Assembly (NCBI GenBank): GCA_903917755.1
Contig: CAIXBT010000154.1
Location: forward strand, 1-39,494
Length of the DNA: 39,494 nt
Direction: 5' to 3'
DNA from: an uncultured Bacteroidota bacterium
Lineage (GTDB): Bacteria; Bacteroidota; Bacteroidia; Chitinophagales; LD1
Position numbers and translations under genes: made by a program. Shown here piece after piece: positions 23,301 to 32,192 of the stretch (position 1 is its first letter; each line of letters begins with the position of its first letter). The notes beneath the pieces were generated by a model. It did no database searches. It had not been told where the DNA came from and was given only the letters and a program-made list of their open reading frames with translations.

Positions 23301-24014
23301 ATGCGGGCCAAACACCATCTCACTTCGATAATTGCTTTCATAGTCATTGCCGCTTTTCTCGGCGGATGCCATAAAGATGCCAGTGTCATTGTAACCCATA
23401 CCAGCAAGGTGAAATCTGAGAGTACGACATCTCCCTCAGGCATTCCCTATACTGTCACTTACACATACGACAGCAGCGGCAGGCAGGTCGTTTCGCAGAC
23501 AGACACTGTGGTCACTACATACGTCTATGGCCCTGACACCATCACTAAGACCATTGACCTCGCTAATCATTTTTATGTAACGAAATATGCTGTCAATGCT
23601 GCCGGCATGATACTGTCTGACTCTAAATTTTACGTTTACAATTATGATAACAACGGTTATCTGAGCACACTGTCATATACAGGCAATGGCAATTATGACT
23701 CTACGGTGTACACTATCTCCGGTGGTAATGTGATGAGCGCAGTACTGCATCAGGTCGACTCCGGCACCAATAATCTGGTCACTACTACTTATACCTATAT
23801 GTCGAATACGGATAGCCGAAACTATGGCATGAGTTGTATGGGCAAACAAAATAACAATCTCATCAGTACACAGACCGTCACTCAGGTCATCAATGGTTCG
23901 ACCTATAGTGAGTCTTATACCTACACCTATTCATTTGACTCGCAGGGCAGGGTGACACAACAGGTCAGAAGCAGCGGCACTGCTATGTATACAACCACTT
24001 ATACCTATTATTGA
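23301..24014 (+). CDS. YD-repeat-like lipoprotein
   Basis: This 237-aa protein has a lipoprotein signal peptide ending in the lipobox FLGGC, with Cys23 as the probable lipidated residue. The mature part is rich in Thr, Ser and Tyr and contains YD/RHS-like strands: YTVTYTYDSSGRQV, FYVYNYDNNGYLSTL, and YTYSFDSQGRVTQ. Bacteroidota have many such short YD-repeat lipoproteins. They lack the toxin domain of true RHS proteins, as this one does. It is probably surface- or periplasm-attached, possibly as a beta-sheet module. The gene ends only 4 bp from the convergent T9SS gene. Confidence 0.7.
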   Translation: MRAKHHLTSIIAFIVIAAFLGGCHKDASVIVTHTSKVKSESTTSPSGIPYTVTYTYDSSGRQVVSQTDTVVTTYVYGPDTITKTIDLANHFYVTKYAVNAAGMILSDSKFYVYNYDNNGYLSTLSYTGNGNYDSTVYTISGGNVMSAVLHQVDSGTNNLVTTTYTYMSNTDSRNYGMSCMGKQNNNLISTQTVTQVINGSTYSESYTYTYSFDSQGRVTQQVRSSGTAMYTTTYTYY

Positions 24015-24018
24015 CAGG

Positions 24019-25488
24019 TCAGCGGCGCAGCAGAACGAGCGCCTTCCCGCTATATTTATTATCAGTTGCTTTGATCAATATCAGGTATAGTCCATCAGTT
24101 CTTCCTGACAGATCAATGTATGACTTTGCAGCGTTTTGAATACCTGCATAGACTTTTTCTCCCAGCATATCATACACTTCTATCTCTGCACCCACTTCAG
24201 CCGCTTCAACCTGCACCGTGTATCTGCCGCTGCCGGGATTGGGATACACGAGCATATTATTATTGCTACCGGTTATGCCCGGGCATAATAATATATCGGG
24301 CAGCGTAGCATGGTCGCCGCGTTTGACCCAAAAACCCAAAGTATCTGTCCGGTACCCATCCTTTTCTGCTATCAGCCAATAGTGAGTGGAATCTGTATTT
24401 CTGTTTCCCGCCCAAAGACCAAACTGATAATGGCCATCAGTATCCGTTTTCTGATAGCTGCGCATAAGCGTATCGCCTGACACGCGGCCCTCGCAGAAGA
24501 CACGCACAGAAGCGCCGATCAGCACATTGCCGCTATGGCAGTCATATATCCGGCCCTGCCCTGCACCCAGATAGGGATAATAAATAGAATCCAGGCAGTG
24601 CGGGAGCGCAAAACCATTCCATATACTCAGGGGCATTCTATCCTTCATCAGATAGGGCCCTGCGAAGATCGTGAGCCCGTTGATATCGCCATCATCATAT
24701 CTGTCGAGGGCATGCTGGAGCAGGTATTGCACACTGGCAGGTGTGGTCCATCCGCCGAGATATGTATTATTGAGAAAAATGGCAAACATGATCTCTTTGC
24801 GAGGGAAATTGTTTCGCAAAGTGCTTATGTCTCCATCGAATGTAGTGTAGCAGCAATTTTGATCACGTATTGAATACACCACTCCATCCAGTACCGACAT
24901 AGCAGCTGGCACCGCATTGGTATTGTAGACCACACAGAAAAGTTTATTGTAGGGAGTTGTGGCCATGCAGTCGCTGTGCACGTTTCCGGTGGCATCTACA
25001 TATTTACCCTGCACTGCATCTCGCACCTGATGTGTGATGGATGTGTCACCGTTCCAGTCATCGAGTATCACACCGCAGAAACCGCCATAGAGCTGAGATA
25101 ATGCAGAGAAACGAGCGCCGCCCTGTATCATGCCGGGTCCACTCAGCTGCGGATATGGAGCATAGAGAGCGGTGTCGGCAGGTTGATCATAGACACCATG
25201 TTCTGTAGGTGGCTGAATGATACCGAACACCCTGTTGGCATTCCAACTGCGGCATGAATCAAGCTGAGGCACAAACCCGAAACCATTGTCAATACTCTGG
25301 TCAGGCATCTCCAGATCTCCGAATCTGAACTCACTCTGCATAGTGACCGAGTCAATACCCAGCGTATCGCTATAGGAATATCCTGCAGCGATATGATACA
25401 CACCGAGCGGGCCTGTGATCCGGCCTTGCGCGGCTGATCGCAGACAGAAGGCGAAAGCGATTAATAAAACGAGTATTGCTATTCTCAT
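24019..25488 (-). CDS. T9SS-exported protein, possible TIM-barrel hydrolase
   Basis: This 489-aa protein has a signal peptide (MRIAILVLLIAFAFCLRSAAQG; ATG 25488 chosen over 25515). The central part of about 300 residues contains GGFCGVILDDWNGD, PRKEIMFAIFLNN and GDINGLTIFAGPY, which look like strands of a TIM barrel with acidic ends, as in glycoside hydrolases. No named family is recognised. A carboxypeptidase-regulatory-like beta-sandwich follows (YDCHSGNVLIGASVRVFCEG to AEKDGYRTDTLGF). The last 80 residues, with LVYPNPGSGRYTVQV, IEVYDMLGEKVY and GLYLILIKA, are a T9SS type A sorting domain. It is therefore probably exported and surface-attached or released. Confidence 0.75.
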   Translation of the reverse strand: MRIAILVLLIAFAFCLRSAAQGRITGPLGVYHIAAGYSYSDTLGIDSVTMQSEFRFGDLEMPDQSIDNGFGFVPQLDSCRSWNANRVFGIIQPPTEHGVYDQPADTALYAPYPQLSGPGMIQGGARFSALSQLYGGFCGVILDDWNGDTSITHQVRDAVQGKYVDATGNVHSDCMATTPYNKLFCVVYNTNAVPAAMSVLDGVVYSIRDQNCCYTTFDGDISTLRNNFPRKEIMFAIFLNNTYLGGWTTPASVQYLLQHALDRYDDGDINGLTIFAGPYLMKDRMPLSIWNGFALPHCLDSIYYPYLGAGQGRIYDCHSGNVLIGASVRVFCEGRVSGDTLMRSYQKTDTDGHYQFGLWAGNRNTDSTHYWLIAEKDGYRTDTLGFWVKRGDHATLPDILLCPGITGSNNNMLVYPNPGSGRYTVQVEAAEVGAEIEVYDMLGEKVYAGIQNAAKSYIDLSGRTDGLYLILIKATDNKYSGKALVLLRR

Positions 25489-25568
25489 GATCCGTATCGA
25501 TGTACTAAAGATCAATAACGAGAAGTATCTTAACTTATTTCAAATGGGAAGAGAAGACAGTAAGTTTA

Positions 25569-26627
25569 TTATTTCAGTTCGGGATCATTGAACACGATAT
25601 TCATCACGGCGGTCACGAGATCATTGATCTGACCCACCAGCCCGTTGCTGCATATACATAGGGCGATCTCATCATCAGGAAAATATTCCAGCACTGAGTT
25701 GAAGCCATCTATACCGCCCGGATGCCCATAGGCAGTGCGATCGCCGAGTTTGAACTGAAACATCCCCATGCCATATCCATCCTGAATATTCTGCATCTTG
25801 GGGAGATAGCGCTGCTTCATCAGTTTATGAGCATACAGCGCTTCTATGAATCTAGTGAGGTCGGATGGAGTAGATACCAATGCACCTGCCCCTCCCAGCA
25901 CACTCATATCGGCCTCAGGCTCTTTGCTCCAGCCATTATTATAAACATAGGAATAGCTTTCGCCCTTGCCGATGTCTGTCTTGCCGCCATAGTAGGTGTT
26001 TTTCAAGCCTATCTTTGAAATAATACGATCTTTGACCACATCATGGTATGGTTTTTTGCAAACCTCCTCGATGATATAGCCCAGCAGGATATAATTAGAA
26101 TTGCTGTATGATGCCCGGCTGTCAGGTGTGAAGTCGAGCGGATATTTTGCGATCATCTGCACCATTTCTTCATCGGTTTTGGGTATCACCTTCCACGATG
26201 TGAAATCTGCATCATCGAGAATATTGTGCAGACCGCTGCGATGGTTAAGCATCAGTCCGATGGTGATGGTTTTAGCACCCTGTATCTCCGGGAAATATTC
26301 ATCAAGGGTAGTCGAAAAATCCAGCTTGCCCTCCTGTATGAGCTGAAAAATGATGGCCGCCGTAACCATCTTGGTGATAGAGGCGACGCGGTATTTTGTC
26401 TTTTCTGTAGCAATGACCTTAGTAGAGCCATCAATGACGCTATAGCCGAAAGCCCTGGAGTAAAAAGGTTTGCCGCTTAGCGATATATTAATACTGCCCA
26501 TAGCTTTATTGCCGGCTAGGAGCGCATCAAACAGGCTGTCGAGCCTGACTTTTGTGGTATTCTGTGCGGATAGCATAGTAGAAACTGTCATTAGCAGGCC
26601 GACACACCATATCATCTTTCTCTTCAT
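25569..26627 (-). CDS. Secreted serine hydrolase of the beta-lactamase (class C/PBP4-like) family
   Basis: This 352-aa protein has a signal peptide (MKRKMIWCVGLLMTVSTMLS) and the family's three motifs: SITK (Ser83-Lys86), YSN in SYSNSNYILLGYI, and HPGG in YGHPGGIDGFNSV. Such proteins are D,D-peptidases, esterases or amino-acid amidases; beta-lactamase activity itself is not implied. It is probably periplasmic. Several Met codons precede the chosen ATG at 26627 (up to 26657); the chosen one keeps the signal peptide compact. The C-terminus stops soon after the HPGG segment, so the lipocalin-like domain of longer relatives is absent. Confidence 0.88.
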   Translation of the reverse strand: MKRKMIWCVGLLMTVSTMLSAQNTTKVRLDSLFDALLAGNKAMGSINISLSGKPFYSRAFGYSVIDGSTKVIATEKTKYRVASITKMVTAAIIFQLIQEGKLDFSTTLDEYFPEIQGAKTITIGLMLNHRSGLHNILDDADFTSWKVIPKTDEEMVQMIAKYPLDFTPDSRASYSNSNYILLGYIIEEVCKKPYHDVVKDRIISKIGLKNTYYGGKTDIGKGESYSYVYNNGWSKEPEADMSVLGGAGALVSTPSDLTRFIEALYAHKLMKQRYLPKMQNIQDGYGMGMFQFKLGDRTAYGHPGGIDGFNSVLEYFPDDEIALCICSNGLVGQINDLVTAVMNIVFNDPELK

Positions 26628-26851
26628 CATTTTCATCATCTTGAGCAGTGCAAGCACAAAGCCCGCTAAAATTACTACAAGCTGTCAGTTTATTTAATTT
26701 TTTAGCACCTTTTAGGTGAATGATCTGAAAAGCTAGTCTAAATTGGGGCCCTCACTGTCCTTTTTTCGCAGATAAAATCCTTTATCCGTTTTTATATATT
26801 ATTCAACCGGAATGATTTTCCTCATGTTTCCTAAAATGAATTATGTTTTGG

Positions 26852-26883
26852 TTTGCGGGAGTTTATGCCTAAGGCTAATCTTG
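26852..26883 (+). promoter_or_regulatory. Bacteroidota-type promoter of the beta-helix lipoprotein gene
   Basis: TTTG at 26852-26855, a 20-bp spacer and TAATCTTG at 26876-26883 (one mismatch to TAnnTTTG). The ATG at 26928 lies 44 bp downstream. Confidence 0.45.
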
Positions 26884-26927
26884 CCTTGCAATTAGCACAA
26901 AATATCTGACCTCAAAAAAATCATACA

Positions 26928-28142
26928 ATGAAAAAACAGATCCTCTTTCTGATAGCAGCAGCACTGATACTGACCATCAGCTCCTGCACGAAAAACAACA
27001 ATGCTCAGTACACGTTCAACTGTTCAAACCTGAGCCACATCACTACCAACACGACGATCCCCGCCGGTATATACACCGTGAGCTGCAATATAGAAGTGGC
27101 AAACGGTGCGACCCTTACCATCGCTCCGGGCACCTCGCTTCTTTTCTCTCAGGGCAATAGCCTGACGGTAGATGCAGGTGGCAGTCTGATCGCTACGGGC
27201 ACTTCGGCTATGCCTATATCCTTCAAAGGAAACCAATCCACACCCGGATACTGGCAGGGTATTTTCATCAATTCTATTTCACTGAATAATACCTTTGCTT
27301 ATTGCACCATCAGCGATGCGGGTGCCAGTACCGGCGCTAAATTCGGGGCAGACGTGACCATCCAGGACGGGTCAGCGAGTTTTACAAACTGCACCATCAG
27401 CGGCAGCAGCGATGCTGGCATCTATCTCTCTACTTTCTATAATACGCAGGATGTATCCGCATTTTCATCTTTCAGCAATAACACTGTGACGGCAAACGGC
27501 AGCTACCCGATCATCGGTTATTGTCATGGTGTTTCTTCGATAGGTAGCGGCAATACTTTCACAGCCAATCAGAATAACTACATCGGAATATTATCTTCTG
27601 AAGTCAAAGTGAACGTGACACTCAATCCTCTGTCTGTGCCATATCTGATAGTACAGACCGGCAGCAATTCAGGTGTGACCATAGATAATAATCTGATCAT
27701 CAATGCAGGCACCACACTGGTCATGGGCAGCGGTACCAACATACTGTGTCAGACCACAGGCAGTATCAATGCAGTAGGTACCGCCGGCAACAGGATCACC
27801 ATAAAAGGGCTGCAGGCCACGGCAGGGTATTGGGGCTCGGTGATCGTACAGAGCAATAACACCTTGAACAATTTCCAGTATTGCACATTCTTTGATGGCG
27901 GCGGAATACCTGCCTACCCTATCGAAATATATGCCAATAGTGTCGGTGAGCTTTCTACTTATATGTATATCCCGGTGGCACGTAGTATCAATGTGCAGAA
28001 TTGCAGTTTTGCGAATAGCGGATCTGCGGGAATATATGTATCGGCCACTGATGGTCCGCCTACAGTGCCGCCTACCTATAACACATCGACCATAGTCAGT
28101 TCCAATACTTTCAGCGGGTGCAGCCCGAATGTGAAGATGTGA
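26928..28142 (+). CDS. Right-handed beta-helix lipoprotein
   Basis: This 404-aa protein has a lipoprotein signal peptide ending ILTISSC (Cys20). The mature part is a run of short Gly/Asn/Ser-rich strands typical of a right-handed parallel beta-helix. Repeated elements include GATLTIAPGTSLLFSQG with GGSLIATGT, matched later by GTTLVMGSGTNILCQ with GSINAVGT. The two halves (residues about 40-210 and 220-404) look like an internal duplication: GYWQGIFINS with NNTFAYCTISDAG in the first, GYWGSVIVQS with NNFQYCTFFDGG in the second. Such folds occur in polysaccharide lyases and in binding proteins. No catalytic residues can be assigned. It is convergent with the alpha/beta hydrolase, with a gap of only 10 bp. 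Confidence 0.75.
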   Translation: MKKQILFLIAAALILTISSCTKNNNAQYTFNCSNLSHITTNTTIPAGIYTVSCNIEVANGATLTIAPGTSLLFSQGNSLTVDAGGSLIATGTSAMPISFKGNQSTPGYWQGIFINSISLNNTFAYCTISDAGASTGAKFGADVTIQDGSASFTNCTISGSSDAGIYLSTFYNTQDVSAFSSFSNNTVTANGSYPIIGYCHGVSSIGSGNTFTANQNNYIGILSSEVKVNVTLNPLSVPYLIVQTGSNSGVTIDNNLIINAGTTLVMGSGTNILCQTTGSINAVGTAGNRITIKGLQATAGYWGSVIVQSNNTLNNFQYCTFFDGGGIPAYPIEIYANSVGELSTYMYIPVARSINVQNCSFANSGSAGIYVSATDGPPTVPPTYNTSTIVSSNTFSGCSPNVKM

Positions 28143-28152
28143 TAATACACTG

Positions 28153-29001
28153 TCAGAAGCGGCTCACATGTTCCGCTTTCCATCGCAGAAAGTCGAGGAT
28201 GGTCGTATTGACCACCTGATACTTTTCCTTATTGCAATAATGTGTACCCGCAGGTATGATGCTCAGGTATCCATCAGGAAGATTTTCGTAGATATAACTG
28301 ATGTGCGCCATCTTGATAAAGTCATGATCGCCTGCCATGATGAGAGTGGGGCATTTGATCTTGTTCAGATCATCGAGTTTAAGATTGGGCTGAGTGAGAA
28401 GCAGATGCTGCATCCTTTTTGCCAATAGTGGCAGTAGTTTCGGATTGGGATTCTCCTTAAATTTCACCTGAAGGTAAAATGCCATTTTATCAAAATCCCA
28501 TCCTCGTACTTTTTCGAGTACGGTGCGGTACACAGCATTCGTATCTGCACTGATATTGGAGCCGATCGCCACGAGTTTATGAATTCTGTAGGCTTGTTTC
28601 GTTGCCATAATCATACCGATGATCCCACCATCTCCGAAGCCCACCACATTGATACTGTCAATATTCATTTTAGCCAGCAGTGCGAGCATATCATCAGCGA
28701 ATAACTCATAACTCAGCTCCCTGTCCGTGAATGTCGACTGTCCGTGACCGCGCGTATCTACGGCTATCACTTTGTATTCTTTGGCGAGCGCTGGTATCTG
28801 GCGTTCCCATTCTCTCCAGTATTCCATAGCACCATGCAGGAGCAGTATGGGCTCACCTTTGCCCCAGACCTTGTAGTGAAGGCGTACATCATCTATTTTC
28901 ATGTAGTGGTCACGGGCTGTATCCAGCATCACTGCCTGTGCATGCGCTGAATGACCATAAAGCGAACATGCAAAAAACAAGAGAAATAGATTTCGTAACA
29001 T
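28153..29001 (-). CDS. Secreted alpha/beta hydrolase with Gly in place of the nucleophile
   Basis: This 282-aa protein has a signal peptide (LFLLFFACSLYGHSAHA) and a standard alpha/beta-hydrolase layout: oxyanion-hole LLLHGAMEYW at 53-62, AVDTRGHGQS at 80-89, acid in IMAGDHD (Asp225 or Asp227) and the C-terminal His254 in PAGTHY. The nucleophile elbow, normally GxSxGG, reads VVGFGDGG (119-126), so the Ser position is Gly123. Relatives of the valacyclovirase type have GWSDGG or GFSDGG at this point, so this is a Ser-to-Gly change within an otherwise intact motif. It may be inactive, may bind a ligand, or may use another residue such as Asp124. The gene is otherwise complete. Confidence 0.85.
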   Translation of the reverse strand: MLRNLFLLFFACSLYGHSAHAQAVMLDTARDHYMKIDDVRLHYKVWGKGEPILLLHGAMEYWREWERQIPALAKEYKVIAVDTRGHGQSTFTDRELSYELFADDMLALLAKMNIDSINVVGFGDGGIIGMIMATKQAYRIHKLVAIGSNISADTNAVYRTVLEKVRGWDFDKMAFYLQVKFKENPNPKLLPLLAKRMQHLLLTQPNLKLDDLNKIKCPTLIMAGDHDFIKMAHISYIYENLPDGYLSIIPAGTHYCNKEKYQVVNTTILDFLRWKAEHVSRF

Positions 29002-29102
29002 TCAGGTGATTTTGGCGAAATATATGGATTTGATAGCGAATCGATTGACTCTTTCAGTCAAATCAACTTTGATTCTTTTCAGTTTGAGACAGAAATACAG
29101 CT

Positions 29103-29134
29103 TTTGTCTTTTTACATATAAAACATTAGGTTTA
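29103..29134 (+). promoter_or_regulatory. Bacteroidota-type promoter of the M16 peptidase gene
   Basis: TTTG at 29103-29106, a 20-bp spacer and TAGGTTTA at 29127-29134 (one mismatch to TAnnTTTG). The ATG at 29153 lies 18 bp downstream. Confidence 0.45.
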
Positions 29135-29152
29135 ATTCAAAATTAAATATCC

Positions 29153-32053
29153 ATGAAACTTAAACTGGTCATTTTTGTTGGCTTGATAGCCCTGCTTTCT
29201 TCCTGTCATCGTGACAAACCTCTGGGTGGAGTCTCCGAATCCGGTGATTACTTTCCGGTAAAGGAATACAAACTGAAGAACGGGCTGACTGTATTCATTT
29301 CAGTCAATAAAAATGCACCTCGCATTCAGACAGCAATCACTGTCAAGGCCGGTTCTAAATTTGATCCGCCTCAGACCACCGGTCTCGCTCACTATCTGGA
29401 GCATATGCTGTTTAAAGGCACCTCGCATTACGGCACGGTAGATTATGCTCAGGAAAAACCCTATCTCGATGCACTGTCAGATCTCTTTGAGAAAAGAAGA
29501 CTCGAACCTGATGAAACAAAGAAAAAAGCCATCTACAAGCAGATAGACTCCATGTCTTATGAAGCTTCAAAATGGACCATACCGAATGAATATGACAAGA
29601 TGGTCTCCTCGCTCGGAGCTAAGGGTACCAATGCTTTCACAGATCGTGACCTGACCTGCTATGTCAACGATATCCCATCTACCAGTCTGGAGAAATGGCT
29701 CGCGATAGAGGGTGATCGTTTTCAGGATCTGGAGCTGCGTATATTTCACACCGAACTCGAAGCAGTGTATGAAGAATTCAATCGCAATACCGCCGAAGAT
29801 GCAGAGTGGTCGGGTCAGGCAGTGGACTCACTGCTGATGCCAAATCACCCATACGGTTCGCAGACCACTATCGGTCTCAGCAGCCATCTGAAGAACCCGT
29901 CTATGGTCAATATCCATAATTATTTCAACACCTATTATGTACCAAACAACTGTGCTATCGTGCTGAGCGGCGACCTCGATCCGGACAGTACCATTGCACT
30001 GATCGAAAAGTATTTTGGCTCATGGAAACAAAAAGAGGTACCTAAATTTACCGCCAATGCACCGGTGGAGATCAAGCAACCGCTCTATACGCAGACATTC
30101 GGGCATGAGCCGGAGCATGTGTACATCGGTTATCGCTTTGGTGGTGCTGATACCAGAGACTATCTGTATGTGAAACTCATCGATGCCATCCTCGCAAACG
30201 GCAAAGGCTCAGGCCTCATCGATCTCAATCTGAAACTGAAACAAAAGGTGATAGATGCCAGAAGTGAGTATCAGGACAACAGAGATTATACCGTTCAGAA
30301 ACTATATGGCCAGCCCAAAGAAGGCCAGTCGCTCGAAGAGGTCAGAGACCTGCTGCTCTCTCAGGTTGACTCTGTGAAACAGGGCAATTTCCCGGACTGG
30401 CTGCTGCCTGCCATCATCTCCAATATGAAACTGGATATGATGAAACAGGCTGAGTCTAATCAGGGCCGCGTATTTGATGTAGTGTGGGCTTTCGTAAAAG
30501 ACATTCCGCTCGAAAGAAGAAGGCAGGAAATAGATGTGCTCTCTCAGATCACCAAAGCTGATATTGTAAATTTCGCAAAGGCTCATTATGGCACCAACTA
30601 TGCGGTCTGCTACAAACGTATGGGCGAACCGAAACTATTCAAAGTCGAGAAACCGACCATCACACCTGTGGTCCTCAACAAAGATTCCGTGTCTGCATTC
30701 AGGGCGCATATTGACTCTATTCCTTTCGGCAAAGCAGTGCCTAAGTTCTGCGATTTCGCGAATGATATTCAGCATGGCAAACTCAGCAAAGGGGTGCAGG
30801 TCGATTATATCAGAAACGATGTGAACAAGACCTTCTCGATGAATTACATTTTTGATATGGGTACCGATAACAACAAAAAACTGGGCCTGGCTTTTGACTA
30901 TCTGCCCTATCTCGGCACTGATAAATATACTGCCGCACAGTTGAAACAGGAGTTTTATAAACTGGGCCTGAGCTTCGGTGTCAACTCATCCCGCGATCAG
31001 GTGTATATCACGCTCTCCGGTCTCGAAGAGCATCTGGATGAAGGCATCAAACTCTTCGAATATCTGCTGGCGAATGTAAAACCTGATCAGACCGTGTATG
31101 ACCATCTGGTGGCAGACCTGGTCAAAAAACGCGCAGATGCTAAACTCAGCAAGGAAACTATCCTCTTCTCAGGTCTGGTAAGCTATGGGCAGTATGGAGA
31201 GAAAAATCCTTTCAATGATGTACTGAGCAATGATGAGCTGCAGCATGTGAAAGCAGAAGACCTCGTATCACTGATCAAATCGCTCCATGAGTATAAGCAC
31301 AAGATATTCTACTACGGACAGAATGACCTGAGCCGAGCCACTGCATCTCTCGATCTTATGCATCTCGTATCAGATGCGCCTAAGGAATATCCGGCTGCGG
31401 TAAAATATCCTGAGCAGCCATCCGAGACTCAGGTCTACTATGCTACCTATCCGATGAAACAGGCCGAGATCATCATGTTCTCATGGGATGAGAAGTATAA
31501 CAAGGACCTCGTGCCAAGTCTGTCGATGTTCAACGAATATTATGGAGGCAATATGTCATCCGTGCTGTTTCAGGAGATACGTGAGAAGCAGGCACTGGCA
31601 TACTCGGTGTTCGGGCAGTATCGTATGCCGGCTAAAAAAGACGATAAATTTTCTGTGCTGGCATATGTAGGCACACAGGCAGACAAAATGCAGACAGCTG
31701 TGACAGAAGTGACCAAACTGCTCAATGATCTGCCGGAGGCGCAGAGAAACTTTGACCTGTCCCGACAGTCTCTGCTCAAAAACATAGAGAGCGACTGGAT
31801 AACCAGAGATGCTATCTACTGGGCCTTCCAGCGTGCTCAGAAACGCGGTCTCGACTACGATATCCGCAAGGACATCTATATGGATGCCCAATCTATGACA
31901 ATGAAAGACGTGCATGATTTCTTTGACAAGCATGTAAAAGGCAAAAAGTATGTCTATCTGGTGCTCGGCGGCAAGGGTGACCTCGACCTCAAAACCCTCG
32001 CTAAACTCGGCCCTGTCAAAGAGCTGACACTGGAGCAGATATTCGGATATTGA
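29153..32053 (+). CDS. M16-family zinc metallopeptidase lipoprotein
   Basis: This 966-aa protein has a lipoprotein signal (LIALLSSC, Cys18) and two tandem M16 (insulinase/pitrilysin) halves. The first half has the inverted zinc motif HYLEH at residues 80-84 and, about 80 residues later, the third ligand in ELEAVYEEFNRN. The second half (from about residue 530) lacks HxxEH but keeps the fold, including the Arg/Tyr-type substrate-binding segment QALAYSVFGQY. This is the usual catalytic plus non-catalytic pairing. It should degrade peptides in the periplasm. An intrinsic terminator lies 25 bp after the stop, so it is probably transcribed alone. Confidence 0.93.
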   Translation: MKLKLVIFVGLIALLSSCHRDKPLGGVSESGDYFPVKEYKLKNGLTVFISVNKNAPRIQTAITVKAGSKFDPPQTTGLAHYLEHMLFKGTSHYGTVDYAQEKPYLDALSDLFEKRRLEPDETKKKAIYKQIDSMSYEASKWTIPNEYDKMVSSLGAKGTNAFTDRDLTCYVNDIPSTSLEKWLAIEGDRFQDLELRIFHTELEAVYEEFNRNTAEDAEWSGQAVDSLLMPNHPYGSQTTIGLSSHLKNPSMVNIHNYFNTYYVPNNCAIVLSGDLDPDSTIALIEKYFGSWKQKEVPKFTANAPVEIKQPLYTQTFGHEPEHVYIGYRFGGADTRDYLYVKLIDAILANGKGSGLIDLNLKLKQKVIDARSEYQDNRDYTVQKLYGQPKEGQSLEEVRDLLLSQVDSVKQGNFPDWLLPAIISNMKLDMMKQAESNQGRVFDVVWAFVKDIPLERRRQEIDVLSQITKADIVNFAKAHYGTNYAVCYKRMGEPKLFKVEKPTITPVVLNKDSVSAFRAHIDSIPFGKAVPKFCDFANDIQHGKLSKGVQVDYIRNDVNKTFSMNYIFDMGTDNNKKLGLAFDYLPYLGTDKYTAAQLKQEFYKLGLSFGVNSSRDQVYITLSGLEEHLDEGIKLFEYLLANVKPDQTVYDHLVADLVKKRADAKLSKETILFSGLVSYGQYGEKNPFNDVLSNDELQHVKAEDLVSLIKSLHEYKHKIFYYGQNDLSRATASLDLMHLVSDAPKEYPAAVKYPEQPSETQVYYATYPMKQAEIIMFSWDEKYNKDLVPSLSMFNEYYGGNMSSVLFQEIREKQALAYSVFGQYRMPAKKDDKFSVLAYVGTQADKMQTAVTEVTKLLNDLPEAQRNFDLSRQSLLKNIESDWITRDAIYWAFQRAQKRGLDYDIRKDIYMDAQSMTMKDVHDFFDKHVKGKKYVYLVLGGKGDLDLKTLAKLGPVKELTLEQIFGY

Positions 32054-32077
32054 GATAATAATTGATCTTCACTTCAT

Positions 32078-32106
32078 AGCCTGCAGTTCATACTGCGGGC
32101 TTTTTT
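32078..32106 (+). terminator. Rho-independent terminator of the M16 peptidase gene
   Basis: A 9-bp stem (AGCCTGCAG with CTGCGGGCT, one G-T pair), the loop TTCATA and then a T-run. Confidence 0.85.
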
Positions 32107-32192
32107 GTGACTTTTATCATTGGCCTCTTTGACTACTGTCATGCATTCTTCTGTTGGCTGCAAGTACATTTAACGCTCAAAATCATTCTTTT

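Noticed and set aside
24012-24019. Convergent genes separated by 4 bp as a sign of overlap regulation
   Set aside because: Close convergent ends are common in compact genomes; nothing in the sequence suggests a function.
29045-29061. 6-bp inverted repeat TTGACT/AGTCAA between the hydrolase and the M16 gene
   Set aside because: Short arms, and no second copy or consistent spacing to either start; too weak to call an operator.
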